From: a bacterium
Lineage (GTDB): Bacteria > Bacteroidota > Rhodothermia > Balneolales > M1805
NCBI GenBank assembly: GCA_006226965.1
Contig: SBGQ01000039.1
Location: 1-46,110 of the forward strand
Length of the DNA: 46,110 bases
Reading direction: 5' to 3'
The notes under the pieces were generated by a model that did no database searches, was not told where the DNA came from, and saw nothing but the letters and a program-made list of their open reading frames with translations. This document shows, piece by piece, positions 1 to 7,561 of the stretch; within the stretch, counting starts at the first letter, position 1; the number at the start of each line of letters is the position of its first letter. The position numbers and the translations under genes were made by a program.

Positions 1-60
1 GGAATGGTTTTTGGTTTTGCATTATTGAAATTGTGGAAAGTTAAAGGGGAAGCCTACTAA
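1..60 (+). CDS. 3' end of a probable rhomboid-family membrane protein (partial)
   Basis: Only the last 19 codons and the TAA stop lie in the window. They read GMVFGFALLKLWK followed by KGEAY, a short hydrophobic segment with a basic end, as in the last membrane helix of a rhomboid protease. The stop codon overlaps the start of the next gene by one base (TAATG), so the two are translationally coupled. Tandem rhomboid genes are common in Bacteroidota. The identity is inferred from context and this short tail, and any small membrane protein would fit. Confidence 0.45.
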   Translation, partial: GMVFGFALLKLWKVKGEAY

Positions 61-944
61 TGCCGGGATTCGGTAATTCATATCATTCATTTGGCACATC
101 ATTTCGAATGCAACCAATTGCCATTCGGAATATTATTGCGATTACAGTTATCAGTTACATTCTACAACTGTTAATAACTCCCTACACAGCTGCATTGGCA
201 TTTATTCCTGATTGGTGGATTACACTCACACAACCTTGGCGAGTAGTTACCTATCTGTTTCTTCACGGAAATTTCTTTCACATCTTGTTCAATATGCTGT
301 GGTTATTCTGGATGGGAAAAGCTATTGAAATGGAAGTTGGTCCGCGTACATTTTCATCGTTATACTTTTTAAGTGGAATCGGCGGAGCGCTAATAAATTT
401 AGTGTTAGCTGCTGTGTTGGGTACAACACCTGTTGTTGGTGCATCCGGTGCCGTTTATGGTGTTATGGTTGCCTTTGCTATGTTTCATCCCAATGCTCCG
501 ATTATGCTGTTCCTGTTACCGCCGCTTCCGGCTAAATATGTAATTGGCGGTATGATATTCATAGATGTGCTATTAGTAGGTGATAAATCAGCAGTTGCCA
601 GAGGTGTTCATATTGGCGGTGCTTTAATCGGATTTTTGTTAAGCAGTGCAATAATAAAAGGCAAGTCAATAAGTGGCTGGGTCGATTTTTTGATGTATTA
701 CTATGTTCGTGTCGAGAATATTTTTAAATACATTTTTTCAACATCAAAAGGATTGGGTCAATCCAAACAAAAAGGTTCTAAGCCTAGAAATCCCAATATG
801 CGTGCCGTTCAGGATGTAGAAATAATTGAAGAAGTCGATCAAAATGAATTAGACCGTATCTTGGATAAGATTGCCCATTCCGGCTATGAAGCGCTAACAT
901 CAGAAGAAAAGCGCATTTTATTTGAAATGAGTAAAAGAAGTTAA
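60..944 (+). CDS. Rhomboid-family intramembrane serine protease
   Basis: This is a polytopic inner-membrane protein of 294 aa that should cleave transmembrane segments of membrane substrates. The catalytic dyad is visible: Ser129 in GASG (127-130) and His184 in RGVHIGG. The HGNFFHILFNM stretch at 69-79 matches the conserved HxxxxHxxxN element of bacterial rhomboids. About six hydrophobic helices cover residues 20-200. The last 45 residues are soluble and carry a DRILDKI...GYEALTSEEKRILF pattern, the small C-terminal domain often found on Bacteroidota rhomboids (DUF6576-like). The ATG overlaps the previous stop by one base, and ispG follows after 9 bp, so all three are probably co-transcribed. 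The substrate cannot be predicted. Confidence 0.9.
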   Translation: MPGFGNSYHSFGTSFRMQPIAIRNIIAITVISYILQLLITPYTAALAFIPDWWITLTQPWRVVTYLFLHGNFFHILFNMLWLFWMGKAIEMEVGPRTFSSLYFLSGIGGALINLVLAAVLGTTPVVGASGAVYGVMVAFAMFHPNAPIMLFLLPPLPAKYVIGGMIFIDVLLVGDKSAVARGVHIGGALIGFLLSSAIIKGKSISGWVDFLMYYYVRVENIFKYIFSTSKGLGQSKQKGSKPRNPNMRAVQDVEIIEEVDQNELDRILDKIAHSGYEALTSEEKRILFEMSKRS

Positions 945-953
945 AATCAACCT

Positions 954-2189
954 ATGAGTACCCTTATTAATCCCATCTCTCGTCGTGTTTCAAAACAAGT
1001 TTTCGTTGGAAATGTAGCTGTTGGCGGCGGAGCGCCGGTAGTAGTACAATCTATGACCAATACAGATACCGCAGATATAGACGATACGGTGAAGCAAATT
1101 ATTCAATTACATGATGCCGGGTCAGAAGTGGTTCGAATCACCGTAAATAATAAAGAAGCAGCTGCAGCGGTGCCTTATATCATGGAAAAGCTCGACAAAA
1201 AAAATGTTGAGGTTCCCGTAGTCGGCGATTTCCATTACAATGGACATATGTTATTAACTCAATTTCCTGAGACAGCAAAAGCCTTATCAAAATATCGTAT
1301 TAATCCAGGAAACACAGGAACACGTGAACGCGATAAAAACTTTTGTACCATAATTGAGCAGGCAATAAAATACGATAAACCTGTTCGTATTGGTGTGAAT
1401 TGGGGAAGTTTAGATCAGCAATTATTAGCTGAGAAAATGGATACAAATAACGCTTTACTCGAGCCAAAATCATCCAAAGAAGTGATGATTGATACGATGA
1501 TAGAGTCTGCACTTCGTTCAACGGCATTGGCAGAAGAAGTAGGTTTAGCATCAAACAAAATTATAGTAAGCTGTAAGATTTCAGGTGTTCAAGATTTAAT
1601 TACCGTTTACACTCGTTTAGCATCAGTTTGCGATTACCCTTTGCACTTAGGTTTAACTGAAGCCGGAATGGGAATGAAAGGTATTGTGGCTAGTTCTACG
1701 GCACTTGCAGTTATTCTTCAACAAGGAATAGGTGATACAATCAGAGTTTCATTAACACCTGAGCCAAACGGAGACAGAGCCTTAGAAGTTCGTGTTGCTC
1801 AACAAATTTTGCAAAGCTTAGGATTGCGAAGCTTTTTGCCGCAAGTGACTTCCTGTCCGGGTTGCGGAAGAACGAAGAGTACTTATTTCCAAGAACTTGC
1901 AGATGAAATCCAAACGTACATTGTTGAAATGATGCCTATTTGGAGACAAATTTATCCGGGTGTTGAAGAAATGAACGTTGCGGTAATGGGTTGTGTAGTT
2001 AATGGCCCGGGTGAATCAAAGCATGCAAATATCGGGATTTCTTTACCGGGTACTTTCGAAGAACCCAAAGCGCCGGTTTATGTTGATGGTGAACATGTAA
2101 CAACACTAACGGGTGAGGGAATCGGTAAGCGATTTAAAGCAATGTTAGAAGATTACATTATTAGCAGATACGCAATTCGTAGCTTATAA
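954..2189 (+). CDS. ispG: 4-hydroxy-3-methylbut-2-enyl diphosphate synthase (MEP pathway)
   Basis: IspG (GcpE) converts methylerythritol cyclodiphosphate to HMBPP, the penultimate MEP-pathway step, with a [4Fe-4S] cluster. The three cluster cysteines are visible: two in [10 protein letters not shown] and one in [10 protein letters not shown] near the C terminus. The N-terminal TIM-barrel begins with [11 protein letters not shown]. At 411 aa it is longer than the E. coli enzyme (372 aa). The extra residues lie around [19 protein letters not shown], as in the 410-430 aa enzymes of alpha- and betaproteobacteria. It lacks the large insert of the ~600-aa type usual in Bacteroidia and chlamydiae. 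It lies 9 bp downstream of the rhomboid gene, probably in the same operon. The function is secure; the subtype is unusual for an FCB genome. Confidence 0.96.
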   Translation: MSTLINPISRRVSKQVFVGNVAVGGGAPVVVQSMTNTDTADIDDTVKQIIQLHDAGSEVVRITVNNKEAAAAVPYIMEKLDKKNVEVPVVGDFHYNGHMLLTQFPETAKALSKYRINPGNTGTRERDKNFCTIIEQAIKYDKPVRIGVNWGSLDQQLLAEKMDTNNALLEPKSSKEVMIDTMIESALRSTALAEEVGLASNKIIVSCKISGVQDLITVYTRLASVCDYPLHLGLTEAGMGMKGIVASSTALAVILQQGIGDTIRVSLTPEPNGDRALEVRVAQQILQSLGLRSFLPQVTSCPGCGRTKSTYFQELADEIQTYIVEMMPIWRQIYPGVEEMNVAVMGCVVNGPGESKHANIGISLPGTFEEPKAPVYVDGEHVTTLTGEGIGKRFKAMLEDYIISRYAIRSL

Positions 2190-2342
2190 ACGAGGATTTT
2201 CAGGGATTTTGTGTTGTGATTGATTCTCAGCAAGAATTATTTACAAAGATGTGTCAACACTTTTCATGCTTTTCTCTAGATTAGTTTTACTACAGAAAAT
2301 TCCCGGATGTATGAAACAATTAATAAAAACTAATTATTGAAA

Positions 2343-3557
2343 TTAGCTTTTAACCACGTTTAATAATAAGGTTGTTCCTTTTCCTACTGCTGAATCCCAG
2401 CTTAAATGGGCATCTATGGTTGAGGCACGGTGAGCCATATTTAACAAACCGTTCCCGCCTTCGAGATAATGTTTACTACGGTTTTCTTCTACTTCCTGCA
2501 TATCAAAACCTTTACCGTCATCTTTTAAAATGACTGTCATTGAATGCTCATTTGCAGTTCCGGAAAGTGAAATTGTAGCAGGATTTCCGTGTACCACTGC
2601 ATTTTGAATAGCTTCCTGCATTATGCGATAAATGGTAATGTATTGGAATTCAACACCTTGCCACGTATCAATATTCAAATCAACAATAAGGCGAATCGGT
2701 TTTTCAGATGCATCAATCTGACGATTAGCAACAATTTCCAAAGCGTGTGCGAGTCCGAAGTGTTGCAAACTCATCGGTTTTAAATCTTCCATGATCTGGC
2801 GGATTTCACGGCTTAGCTCATCTAATTCTTCTAAGGTTTGCAACGCTGTTTCAACGGTATCTTCACTGGTTGATTGATGCTTTTTATGCTGTAATTTGCG
2901 CATGGTAGTGCTAATCAAACCCAAGATATGGTCGTGAAGTTCTCTGGCAATTCGAGCCCGTTCTTCTTCAACTCCCTTCGCAAATGCTAAAGCTGCTTCT
3001 TTTTCACGCCGCTGACGCTCCTGAGCCAACTGACGCTCGCGTTTTACCATTTCTTCTGTAAGACGTTGTCTTTCAAGCGCAATTGCGGCCTGATGAGCAA
3101 GTGCTTCAAGAAGACTCAAATCATCATCCGTAAAAATTTTACCATCAATTTTGTTGATGACCTGTAAAACACCAATGTTTTGATTTGCATTAACACATAA
3201 AGGGACACAAATCAAACTTTGGGTATAAAAATCTTTTTCAATTAGATCGCCGCGAAAACGCTTGTCGGCTTTTGCGTCATTTATAATGAGTGCTTTTTGG
3301 TTTTGCCAAACCCAACCGGCAATACCTTCAGCATCAGGAATTCGCATGCCGGAAATTTTGGTACTAGCCGACCCTGTCGGATATTGAATAATGAGTTCTT
3401 TACTCTCTTCATCGTGTAAAATTAAAGAACTGGCTTCGCCGCTTAAGATGGTTTTGGCACTTTCCATAATTTCTCTTAACAACTCATCCGTTTTAGTTGC
3501 AGAGTTTATACGAGCCGTTAATTGTAAAAGTAATTGAGTACTTTCCTGTTGATTCAT
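2343..3557 (-). CDS. GAF-domain sensor histidine kinase (HisKA_3/NarL-type)
   Basis: This is a soluble two-component sensor kinase with no membrane segment. It has an N-terminal GAF domain (about residues 15-165 from the chosen start), a charged coiled coil rich in RERQLAQERQRR, a HisKA_3 dimerisation/phosphoacceptor segment EERARIARELHDHILG (His of RELHDH is the acceptor), and a HATPase domain with an N box (EAIQNAVVHG), a G1 box (DDGKGFD) and a G2 box (GNGLLNM). Kinases of this class usually pair with NarL/LuxR-type regulators, but none is adjacent. The frame is open to 3608, but the ATG at 3557 starts a natural MNQQEST...LLLQLTARI sequence and leaves room for a promoter before the divergent TonB gene. 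The signal sensed is unknown. Confidence 0.87.
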   Translation of the reverse strand: MNQQESTQLLLQLTARINSATKTDELLREIMESAKTILSGEASSLILHDEESKELIIQYPTGSASTKISGMRIPDAEGIAGWVWQNQKALIINDAKADKRFRGDLIEKDFYTQSLICVPLCVNANQNIGVLQVINKIDGKIFTDDDLSLLEALAHQAAIALERQRLTEEMVKRERQLAQERQRREKEAALAFAKGVEEERARIARELHDHILGLISTTMRKLQHKKHQSTSEDTVETALQTLEELDELSREIRQIMEDLKPMSLQHFGLAHALEIVANRQIDASEKPIRLIVDLNIDTWQGVEFQYITIYRIMQEAIQNAVVHGNPATISLSGTANEHSMTVILKDDGKGFDMQEVEENRSKHYLEGGNGLLNMAHRASTIDAHLSWDSAVGKGTTLLLNVVKS

Positions 3558-3596
3558 AGTTTGCTTAGAATTTAAAATAGCGACATTGCCTACAGA

Positions 3597-3608
3597 ATGA
3601 TTAATCAT
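3597..3608. other. 12-bp palindrome holding two opposed ATG codons
   Basis: The sequence ATGATTAATCAT is its own reverse complement. It contains the first in-frame ATG of the TonB receptor on the plus strand and the longest-frame ATG of the histidine kinase on the minus strand. Both proteins would begin MINH. If both starts were used the genes would overlap by 12 bp. Later starts (kinase at 3557; receptor perhaps from TTG at 3654) would leave about 100 bp for divergent promoters and make this a candidate regulatory dyad. The palindrome is observed; the function is not known. Confidence 0.4.
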
Positions 3609-5636
3609 TTAGTTTCAAAACACAAATCAGTAATTAAAATATACCCTAACATATTGATTTCACATAAGATTAGGGCGGGTGTAAAGCACAGTTTATTCAT
3701 AATTGTTGGTCTGTTACTGTCGTTTTCACAAGTTTTTGCACAAGATACAGTTCGATATCAGGCACAAGGCGTGCTTATTCAATCTTCGGCATTTCGTTTT
3801 GATAGTGTTTTTTCTGCAACTACTCGCGTTAATCTTTCTCAGACTCAACAACTTAGTTCCAGAAATACACAACTCGAAGATTTCCTTCGTTTTGTTCCAG
3901 GGGTAATCGCATCAGATCGGCAAAATCTTTCGGTGGGTGAACGATTTAGTATTCGAGGTAGCGGATGGCAATCGGCGTTTGGTGTTCGGGGTGTTCAGGT
4001 GTTTTATGAAGATTTGCCGCTTACCACTTTGGATGGACAAACCATGATGGAATTGATTGATCCCCAGCGAGTTACTGATATAAACGTGTTCAAAGGGGCA
4101 TCATCGGCATATTTCGGAAACAGCAGCGGCGGCGCCATTCAATTCCGAGGAGATTTTCAGAATGGGAGTATGATTTCTGCAAAATATGGAGCCTATAACA
4201 CCGGAAGTTTGTCGGGTTTGTGGACAGATATTTCAAAATCAGGAAACGCCGTTCAGATTTCAAATTCGATAACGGCACAAAGCGGGTATCGAAATCACTC
4301 AGAAGCGGTTTTATATCGATTGGGTATTCATCAGAAAAAAGAAATCGGGAATCAGGTATTGAGTATGCAGGCGTATACGATTATTAGCCCTGAGATGAAT
4401 AATCCGGGTTCCTTAACTCGTTCCCAGTTCGACGAAAATCCCCGTTTGGCAAATGCATTTAATGTTGCTCAAAACGCCGGTAAACAATTGATACATTCCG
4501 CTTTTCAAGTGAAAATCGAAGATCATGATGTATGGTCAGTGCGTTTATTTACACATTTGCGCTCGATGGAAAATCCGTTGTCGTATGCTTGGATTGGTCT
4601 GAAACGTGTGTATTCAGGCGCAAAATGGGATTATACAATTCATCGGGATTTGAGCGAGTTTATGTTTTTTGGTGATGTGGGTTTCCAGCATGATGACCGA
4701 AAAAATTTTGTGAATAACGCTGGATATAAAGGAGATTTGACGCTCTCACAACAAGAGCAAATTAAAAATATCGGCTTGGGATTTTCATTGAAAAAGTTTT
4801 TGGGAAATCAGTGGAGAAGCGAATTTACAACCCGATTAGATGCGAACGAATATCAGTTAAATGATTTCTTCTTTGATGATGGTGAACAATCAGGAAATCG
4901 TTTGTTTATGATACCGGCCATTTCGCTGGTTTTATTTAAAGAGATGGGAAAGTGGACTTGGAATAACTCTGTTCGAACATCTTATGATTTGCCGACAACA
5001 ACAGAATTGGTAAATCGAGTCGACGGTTTATCAGGGTTTAACCCAAATTTAAAGCCTGAATTGAATTATCAATTTGAAACAGGAATATCAACACGAAACA
5101 CCGTTTATCAATCCAATTTAAGCCTGTTTTTTACAAAAGTGAAACAGGTTAAAATGGGTTCAGAATCAATACTTCAGCCGGGAAGAACGGTTTATGAAAA
5201 CTCCAGCTCAGGAATATTTTGGGGTTCAGAGTTTTCCGGTCGAGCAGTTATATCAAATACTGAATTCAGATGGGTACTAAATTCAATTTTTTCTCAGTTT
5301 GATGATGATTCAGGCAGTTTTGAAGTTCCCGGCTTGCCGACTATAAATGGGTTATTTGCAAGTTCTTATATAACAGACTCTTTTGTTTTAAGTGCTGAAT
5401 CACAATTTCAAAGTTCTCAATGGCTCAATCAATCTAACTCCGATAAAAACAAAGCATGGATAGTCTTTCACGCACAGGTTGATTATCAATTTAAACGGGC
5501 GACCGCGTTCGTTCGGATTCATAATTTGTTGGATACTTCCTACGCATCAAGCGTTAGTATAAATGCAAATGGCGGACGTTATTTTGATCCGGCTATGGAA
5601 CGTAGTGTTTGGACAGGAGTTCGTTTTAAACTATAA
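3597..5636 (+). CDS. TonB-dependent outer-membrane receptor
   Basis: This is a 679-aa ligand-gated outer-membrane channel that should take up a siderophore, metal complex or other nutrient using TonB energy. A signal peptide is seen at about residues 28-49 (KHSLFIIVGLLLSFSQVFAQ). A plug domain at about 70-175 includes LEDFLRFVPGV, RFSIRGSG, VQVFYEDLPL and VFKGASSAYFGNSSGGAI. The rest is an alternating-aromatic beta-barrel ending RSVWTGVRFKL. The stretch before the signal peptide is unusually long. A TTG start at 3654 (residue 20) would shorten it and move the gene clear of the divergent kinase, but no SD-like site decides between them. The stop overlaps the convergent lipoprotein gene by 6 bp. 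No ligand can be assigned from sequence. Confidence 0.9.
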   Translation: MINHLVSKHKSVIKIYPNILISHKIRAGVKHSLFIIVGLLLSFSQVFAQDTVRYQAQGVLIQSSAFRFDSVFSATTRVNLSQTQQLSSRNTQLEDFLRFVPGVIASDRQNLSVGERFSIRGSGWQSAFGVRGVQVFYEDLPLTTLDGQTMMELIDPQRVTDINVFKGASSAYFGNSSGGAIQFRGDFQNGSMISAKYGAYNTGSLSGLWTDISKSGNAVQISNSITAQSGYRNHSEAVLYRLGIHQKKEIGNQVLSMQAYTIISPEMNNPGSLTRSQFDENPRLANAFNVAQNAGKQLIHSAFQVKIEDHDVWSVRLFTHLRSMENPLSYAWIGLKRVYSGAKWDYTIHRDLSEFMFFGDVGFQHDDRKNFVNNAGYKGDLTLSQQEQIKNIGLGFSLKKFLGNQWRSEFTTRLDANEYQLNDFFFDDGEQSGNRLFMIPAISLVLFKEMGKWTWNNSVRTSYDLPTTTELVNRVDGLSGFNPNLKPELNYQFETGISTRNTVYQSNLSLFFTKVKQVKMGSESILQPGRTVYENSSSGIFWGSEFSGRAVISNTEFRWVLNSIFSQFDDDSGSFEVPGLPTINGLFASSYITDSFVLSAESQFQSSQWLNQSNSDKNKAWIVFHAQVDYQFKRATAFVRIHNLLDTSYASSVSINANGGRYFDPAMERSVWTGVRFKL

Positions 5637-7055
5637 AGCACCTGATTCTTTGAGTACTTTTTCTAAGTTTAAACTGGCTTTAACATCATCAAAACGGGCA
5701 ATTTTTCCATTGGGGTCAATTAGAACAACTAATGGAATTCCACCGCCACGATATTGCTTGAAAAGTGAATTTTCGAACTCCTTTCCGCCATATAGCTGTA
5801 TCCAAGGTAAATCCAGTCTGGAAATTGTTCCGTTCCAAACGTCTTTTTCCGCATCAAGACCAATTCCGATAAATTCGATTTTAGAATGATCTAGCTTCTT
5901 GTAAAGGGTCTTCATATGTGGAAACTCTTCTAAACATGGAGAACACCAGCTTGCCCAAAAATCAAGAAAAACATACTTGCCCTTGAAATGGCTAAGTTTC
6001 AGAGTGTCGCCTTTCTCATTTGGAAAGGCAAAATCAAAAGCAGCCTGCCCCGGTTGAACGCGTTTAATTTGTTTGTGAAAATTAATCACGAAATTGGAAT
6101 AGTCAGGATAAGAATCCATCCATTTTTGTACGAAGCGAATCATAGATTTTTCCGCGTCTTTAAAATTACCTTCGCCTAAACGCTCTGCTACCAAATACAT
6201 TTCAGTTAGAGCTTGAGCCTTATCATCCTCAATAAATTGCAGGATTTCAATTCTTCGCTTATTTAGTGCTTCATAAGCAAGGCGATTCACATCATAAATG
6301 GAAGTTTCTTTGCCAAAAATACGACGAACAGAATCAGCTATTCCGAAACTATGTGCCCATGCGTTCGTGAAATTTCTGGATCCGGCAACCTGATTTTCTA
6401 AGCTTTTGCGGCTAAAAAAATGTGCGTTTTGCGCAGATTGAATGACAGCTTTACGAATGGTTTCCGCTTCTTTTTGATTTAATGATGCGCGAAAAATCCA
6501 GTCTAACCTTGCAACAAGCCAATCACCCAAGGCTTGCCAGTATAGAAATTCGTAAGGAGTGCCGGATAAAACAGCTTTTCTGTTAGACTGAATATCATCT
6601 AAAATGCGTAAATACGCAGATGGCTCACCTTTTAAAAATGCGGGTTTATCTCTGTTTAATGCTGCTAATAAAGGTTTTTCAGAGCGTTTTAAATCGTAAT
6701 ATGTTTCTAAAAGTCCGGCTGGATAGCCTTCGATAACAAACATGGAATCCGGGTTTGCGCGTAAAATTGTGACAGATAATCGGCTCTTTCCATCCAAATA
6801 AAGTGGCAATTCGCCATCAGAAGTTTTTAACGTTACTAATCTTGGAACCTGACTTTGATTGACATAAGAAATGGGTTCATCTTTTTTAATAGATACTGAT
6901 TCAGTGATTTTCGGAGCATATTTATAATGAACTGGTTTGCTTTCTAGGATTATTTCTGTTGGTTGATCGGGCTCAAAAGTAAAGCGAATAACTTGCCCGT
7001 TTGGAATATTACAGGAGGTTAAAACCAGAAGAAAAACAGGAATCAGATATTTCAT
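5631..7055 (-). CDS. TlpA-like thioredoxin lipoprotein
   Basis: This is a periplasm-facing lipoprotein of 474 aa with a C-terminal thioredoxin/TlpA fold. The lipoprotein signal is MKYLIPVFLLVLTSC, with Cys15 as the lipidation residue. Residues 20-340 form a domain I do not recognise precisely, resembling the N-terminal regions of Bacteroidota TlpA-like proteins. The redox site is FWASWCSPC (Cys371, Cys374), preceded by GKYVFLDF and followed by the cis-proline in GGGIP (Pro441). It probably acts in periplasmic disulfide exchange or cytochrome maturation. A second protein of the same plan is encoded at 18968-20569. The gene is convergent with the TonB receptor and overlaps its last codons by 6 bp. 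Confidence 0.87.
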   Translation of the reverse strand: MKYLIPVFLLVLTSCNIPNGQVIRFTFEPDQPTEIILESKPVHYKYAPKITESVSIKKDEPISYVNQSQVPRLVTLKTSDGELPLYLDGKSRLSVTILRANPDSMFVIEGYPAGLLETYYDLKRSEKPLLAALNRDKPAFLKGEPSAYLRILDDIQSNRKAVLSGTPYEFLYWQALGDWLVARLDWIFRASLNQKEAETIRKAVIQSAQNAHFFSRKSLENQVAGSRNFTNAWAHSFGIADSVRRIFGKETSIYDVNRLAYEALNKRRIEILQFIEDDKAQALTEMYLVAERLGEGNFKDAEKSMIRFVQKWMDSYPDYSNFVINFHKQIKRVQPGQAAFDFAFPNEKGDTLKLSHFKGKYVFLDFWASWCSPCLEEFPHMKTLYKKLDHSKIEFIGIGLDAEKDVWNGTISRLDLPWIQLYGGKEFENSLFKQYRGGGIPLVVLIDPNGKIARFDDVKASLNLEKVLKESGAL

Positions 7056-7124
7056 AGATACAAAATTGGTTGCCTAAACTTACTGAATAATGTTCTTTTG
7101 TGCTTTTTGTTGTTCAAATCGGAG

Positions 7125-7155
7125 TTGAATTTTAAATTATACGTATCTATATTTG
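7125..7155 (+). promoter_or_regulatory. Bacteroidota-type promoter of the arsR-copA operon
   Basis: TATATTTG at 7148-7155 matches the Bacteroidota -7 element TAnnTTTG. A GTTG at 7124-7127 lies about 20 bp upstream, near where the TTTG -33 element is expected. The -7 box overlaps the left arm of the operator at 7151-7170, so repressor binding should exclude RNA polymerase. The transcript would start about 20-25 bp before the ATG at 7184. This is a motif match only. Confidence 0.55.
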
Positions 7156-7170
7156 AACAAATGTTCAAAT
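7151..7170. promoter_or_regulatory. ArsR/SmtB-type operator (inverted repeat)
   Basis: This is a perfect inverted repeat with 8-bp arms, ATTTGAAC and GTTCAAAT, separated by AAAT. The TGAAC...GTTCA core is that of ArsR/SmtB-family operators. It lies 13 bp upstream of the ATG of the ArsR-type gene and overlaps the -7 box, as expected for autoregulation. A looser TTCAA...TTGAA pair occurs at 7113-7129 and could be a second, weaker site. Confidence 0.75.
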
Positions 7171-7183
7171 AATCAATTACAAA

Positions 7184-7561
7184 ATGGAAAAGCACGATTA
7201 TCCGGAATGCTGCGATATCAATAAGGTTGAGCAGTTGAAAAAAAACATGTTAGATAATTCCATATTGCAGTTAATGACCGATTTGTTTTCCAGTTTAGGA
7301 GATGAAAATCGTTTAAAAATGGTGATTGCTTTATCAAAATCGGAATTATGCGTACACGAATTGGCTCTGACGGTAGATTCGACAACTTCAGCAGTTTCTC
7401 ATCAATTAAGAAAATTACGCGATCGTGGAATTGTAACCTCTCGCAGAGATGGACAGGTAAAATACTATACGCTTAGTGATGAGCGTATTCGCCAAATGCT
7501 TGACATTGTAATTGATTTTGAATCTGTACAAAAAGAATCTGAAATGGTGGAAAAAGTATGA
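7184..7561 (+). CDS. ArsR/SmtB-family metal-sensing repressor
   Basis: This is a 125-aa winged-helix repressor that should leave its operator when it binds metal. Visible features are DENRLKMVIAL (helix 2), the metal-box segment ELCVHEL, the recognition helix STTSAVSHQLRKLRDRGIV and the wing RRDGQVKYYTL. The metal box is close to the ELCVCDL motif of CadC/ArsR, with His replacing the second Cys. The N terminus has CC in YPECCDI, so a CadC-like site built from the N-terminal cysteines plus Cys and His of the metal box is plausible. The stop overlaps the ATPase start by 4 bp (ATGA), so the two are coupled. The inducing metal is probably Cu(I), Cd(II), Zn(II) or Pb(II). Confidence 0.92.
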   Translation: MEKHDYPECCDINKVEQLKKNMLDNSILQLMTDLFSSLGDENRLKMVIALSKSELCVHELALTVDSTTSAVSHQLRKLRDRGIVTSRRDGQVKYYTLSDERIRQMLDIVIDFESVQKESEMVEKV

